This document shows positions 5,669 to 5,793 of a DNA stretch of 5,793 nt, one piece after another. The stretch's first letter is position 1. Each line of letters opens with the position of its first letter. Where the stretch lies: NCBI GenBank assembly GCA_021847625.1, contig JAJZQK010000265.1:1-5793 (forward strand), in the 5' to 3' direction. This stretch comes from Chloroflexota bacterium. Its GTDB lineage: Bacteria; Chloroflexota; FW602-bin22; JAMCYS01. The notes below the pieces were generated by a model. That model made no database searches and had not been told where the DNA came from. It was given only the letters and a program-made list of their open reading frames with translations. Both the position numbers and the translations under genes were made by a program.

Positions 5669-5793
5669 TTAGGCCTTGCCGATGACTCCCTGCCAGGTCC
5701 GCCGCAGGTAGGTGCTGATGTCGACGGCCTCGCGCGGGCCGACGAGCACCTTCCAGCCGGGCAGTTCTTCCTCTACCTCGCCGGAGAGGGTGG
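5669..5793 (-). CDS. acsC: Corrinoid iron-sulfur protein large (gamma) subunit AcsC, C-terminal 40 residues
   Basis: The minus strand is open from the window edge to a TAA at 5671-5669 and encodes the last 40 residues of a protein: TLSGEVEEELPGWKVLVGPR followed by EAVDISTYLR and a short tail ending GKA. The segment LSGE-x-EEELPGWKVLVGPREA is typical of the C-terminus of the gamma subunit of CODH/ACS (AcsC/CdhE), the part following the corrinoid-binding region. The complete protein would carry an N-terminal 4Fe-4S domain, a TIM barrel and a C-terminal cobamide-binding domain, and with AcsD carries the methyl group between AcsE and acetyl-CoA synthase; those parts lie outside the window. The next gene, cooC, starts about 157 bases downstream (52 if the ATG at 5616 were used). 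Recognition rests on a short stretch, but the context (cooC, RACo-type activator, acsE) agrees. Confidence 0.78.
   Translation of the reverse strand, partial: TLSGEVEEELPGWKVLVGPREAVDISTYLRRTWQGVIGKA

Overview
This is a G+C-rich bacterial window. Its main content is the distal end of an operon for the methyl branch (corrinoid/methyl transfer) of the Wood-Ljungdahl acetyl-CoA pathway, read on the minus strand. In transcription order (high to low coordinate) it runs: the last 40 residues of a corrinoid iron-sulfur protein (CFeSP) large subunit (acsC), a CooC/AcsF-type nickel-insertion ATPase, a GNAT acetyltransferase, a RACo/AcsV-type reductive activator of the corrinoid protein, and the methyltetrahydrofolate:CFeSP methyltransferase AcsE. 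The last four genes are 3 to 30 nt apart, and a strong intrinsic terminator closes the run just after acsE.

The gene set points to an anaerobe with a bacterial-type CO dehydrogenase/acetyl-CoA synthase (CODH/ACS), used for acetogenesis, CO2 fixation or acetate/CO oxidation. The very high G+C, G/C-rich third codon positions and AGGAGG-type ribosome binding sites fit a Chloroflexota-like or other G+C-rich uncultured lineage. That taxonomic placement is a guess; nothing here proves it.

Layout. Positions 1-479 (minus) hold the N-terminal 159 residues of an aldose 1-epimerase-family protein, cut by the window edge, with a perfect TATAAT element upstream at 537-542. Positions 480-713 are a divergent intergenic region. 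Positions 714-929 (plus) encode a small 71-residue protein of unknown function. Positions 929-1128 are a 200-bp element with dyad symmetry over its whole length, with terminal inverted repeats ATACCAATTG/CAATTGGTAT; it looks like a non-coding MITE or other mobile palindromic repeat. Positions 1164-1201 are the operon terminator (minus). Then come acsE (1224-2141), the RACo/acsV gene (2172-4139), GNAT (4143-4718), cooC (4747-5511) and the acsC 3' end (5669-5793).

How the genes work together. AcsE moves the methyl group from methyl-tetrahydrofolate to Co(I) of the AcsCD corrinoid protein. The RACo-type protein uses ATP and its 2Fe-2S domain to return accidentally oxidised Co(II) to Co(I). The CooC-type ATPase helps load nickel into CODH and/or ACS. 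The GNAT gene is the unexpected member: an acetyl-CoA-using enzyme sits inside, and is apparently translationally coupled to, an operon whose product is acetyl-CoA. The best leads here are this GNAT gene, the roughly 45-residue C-terminal insertion in AcsE, and the palindromic repeat element. No entirely new system could be shown from the sequence alone.
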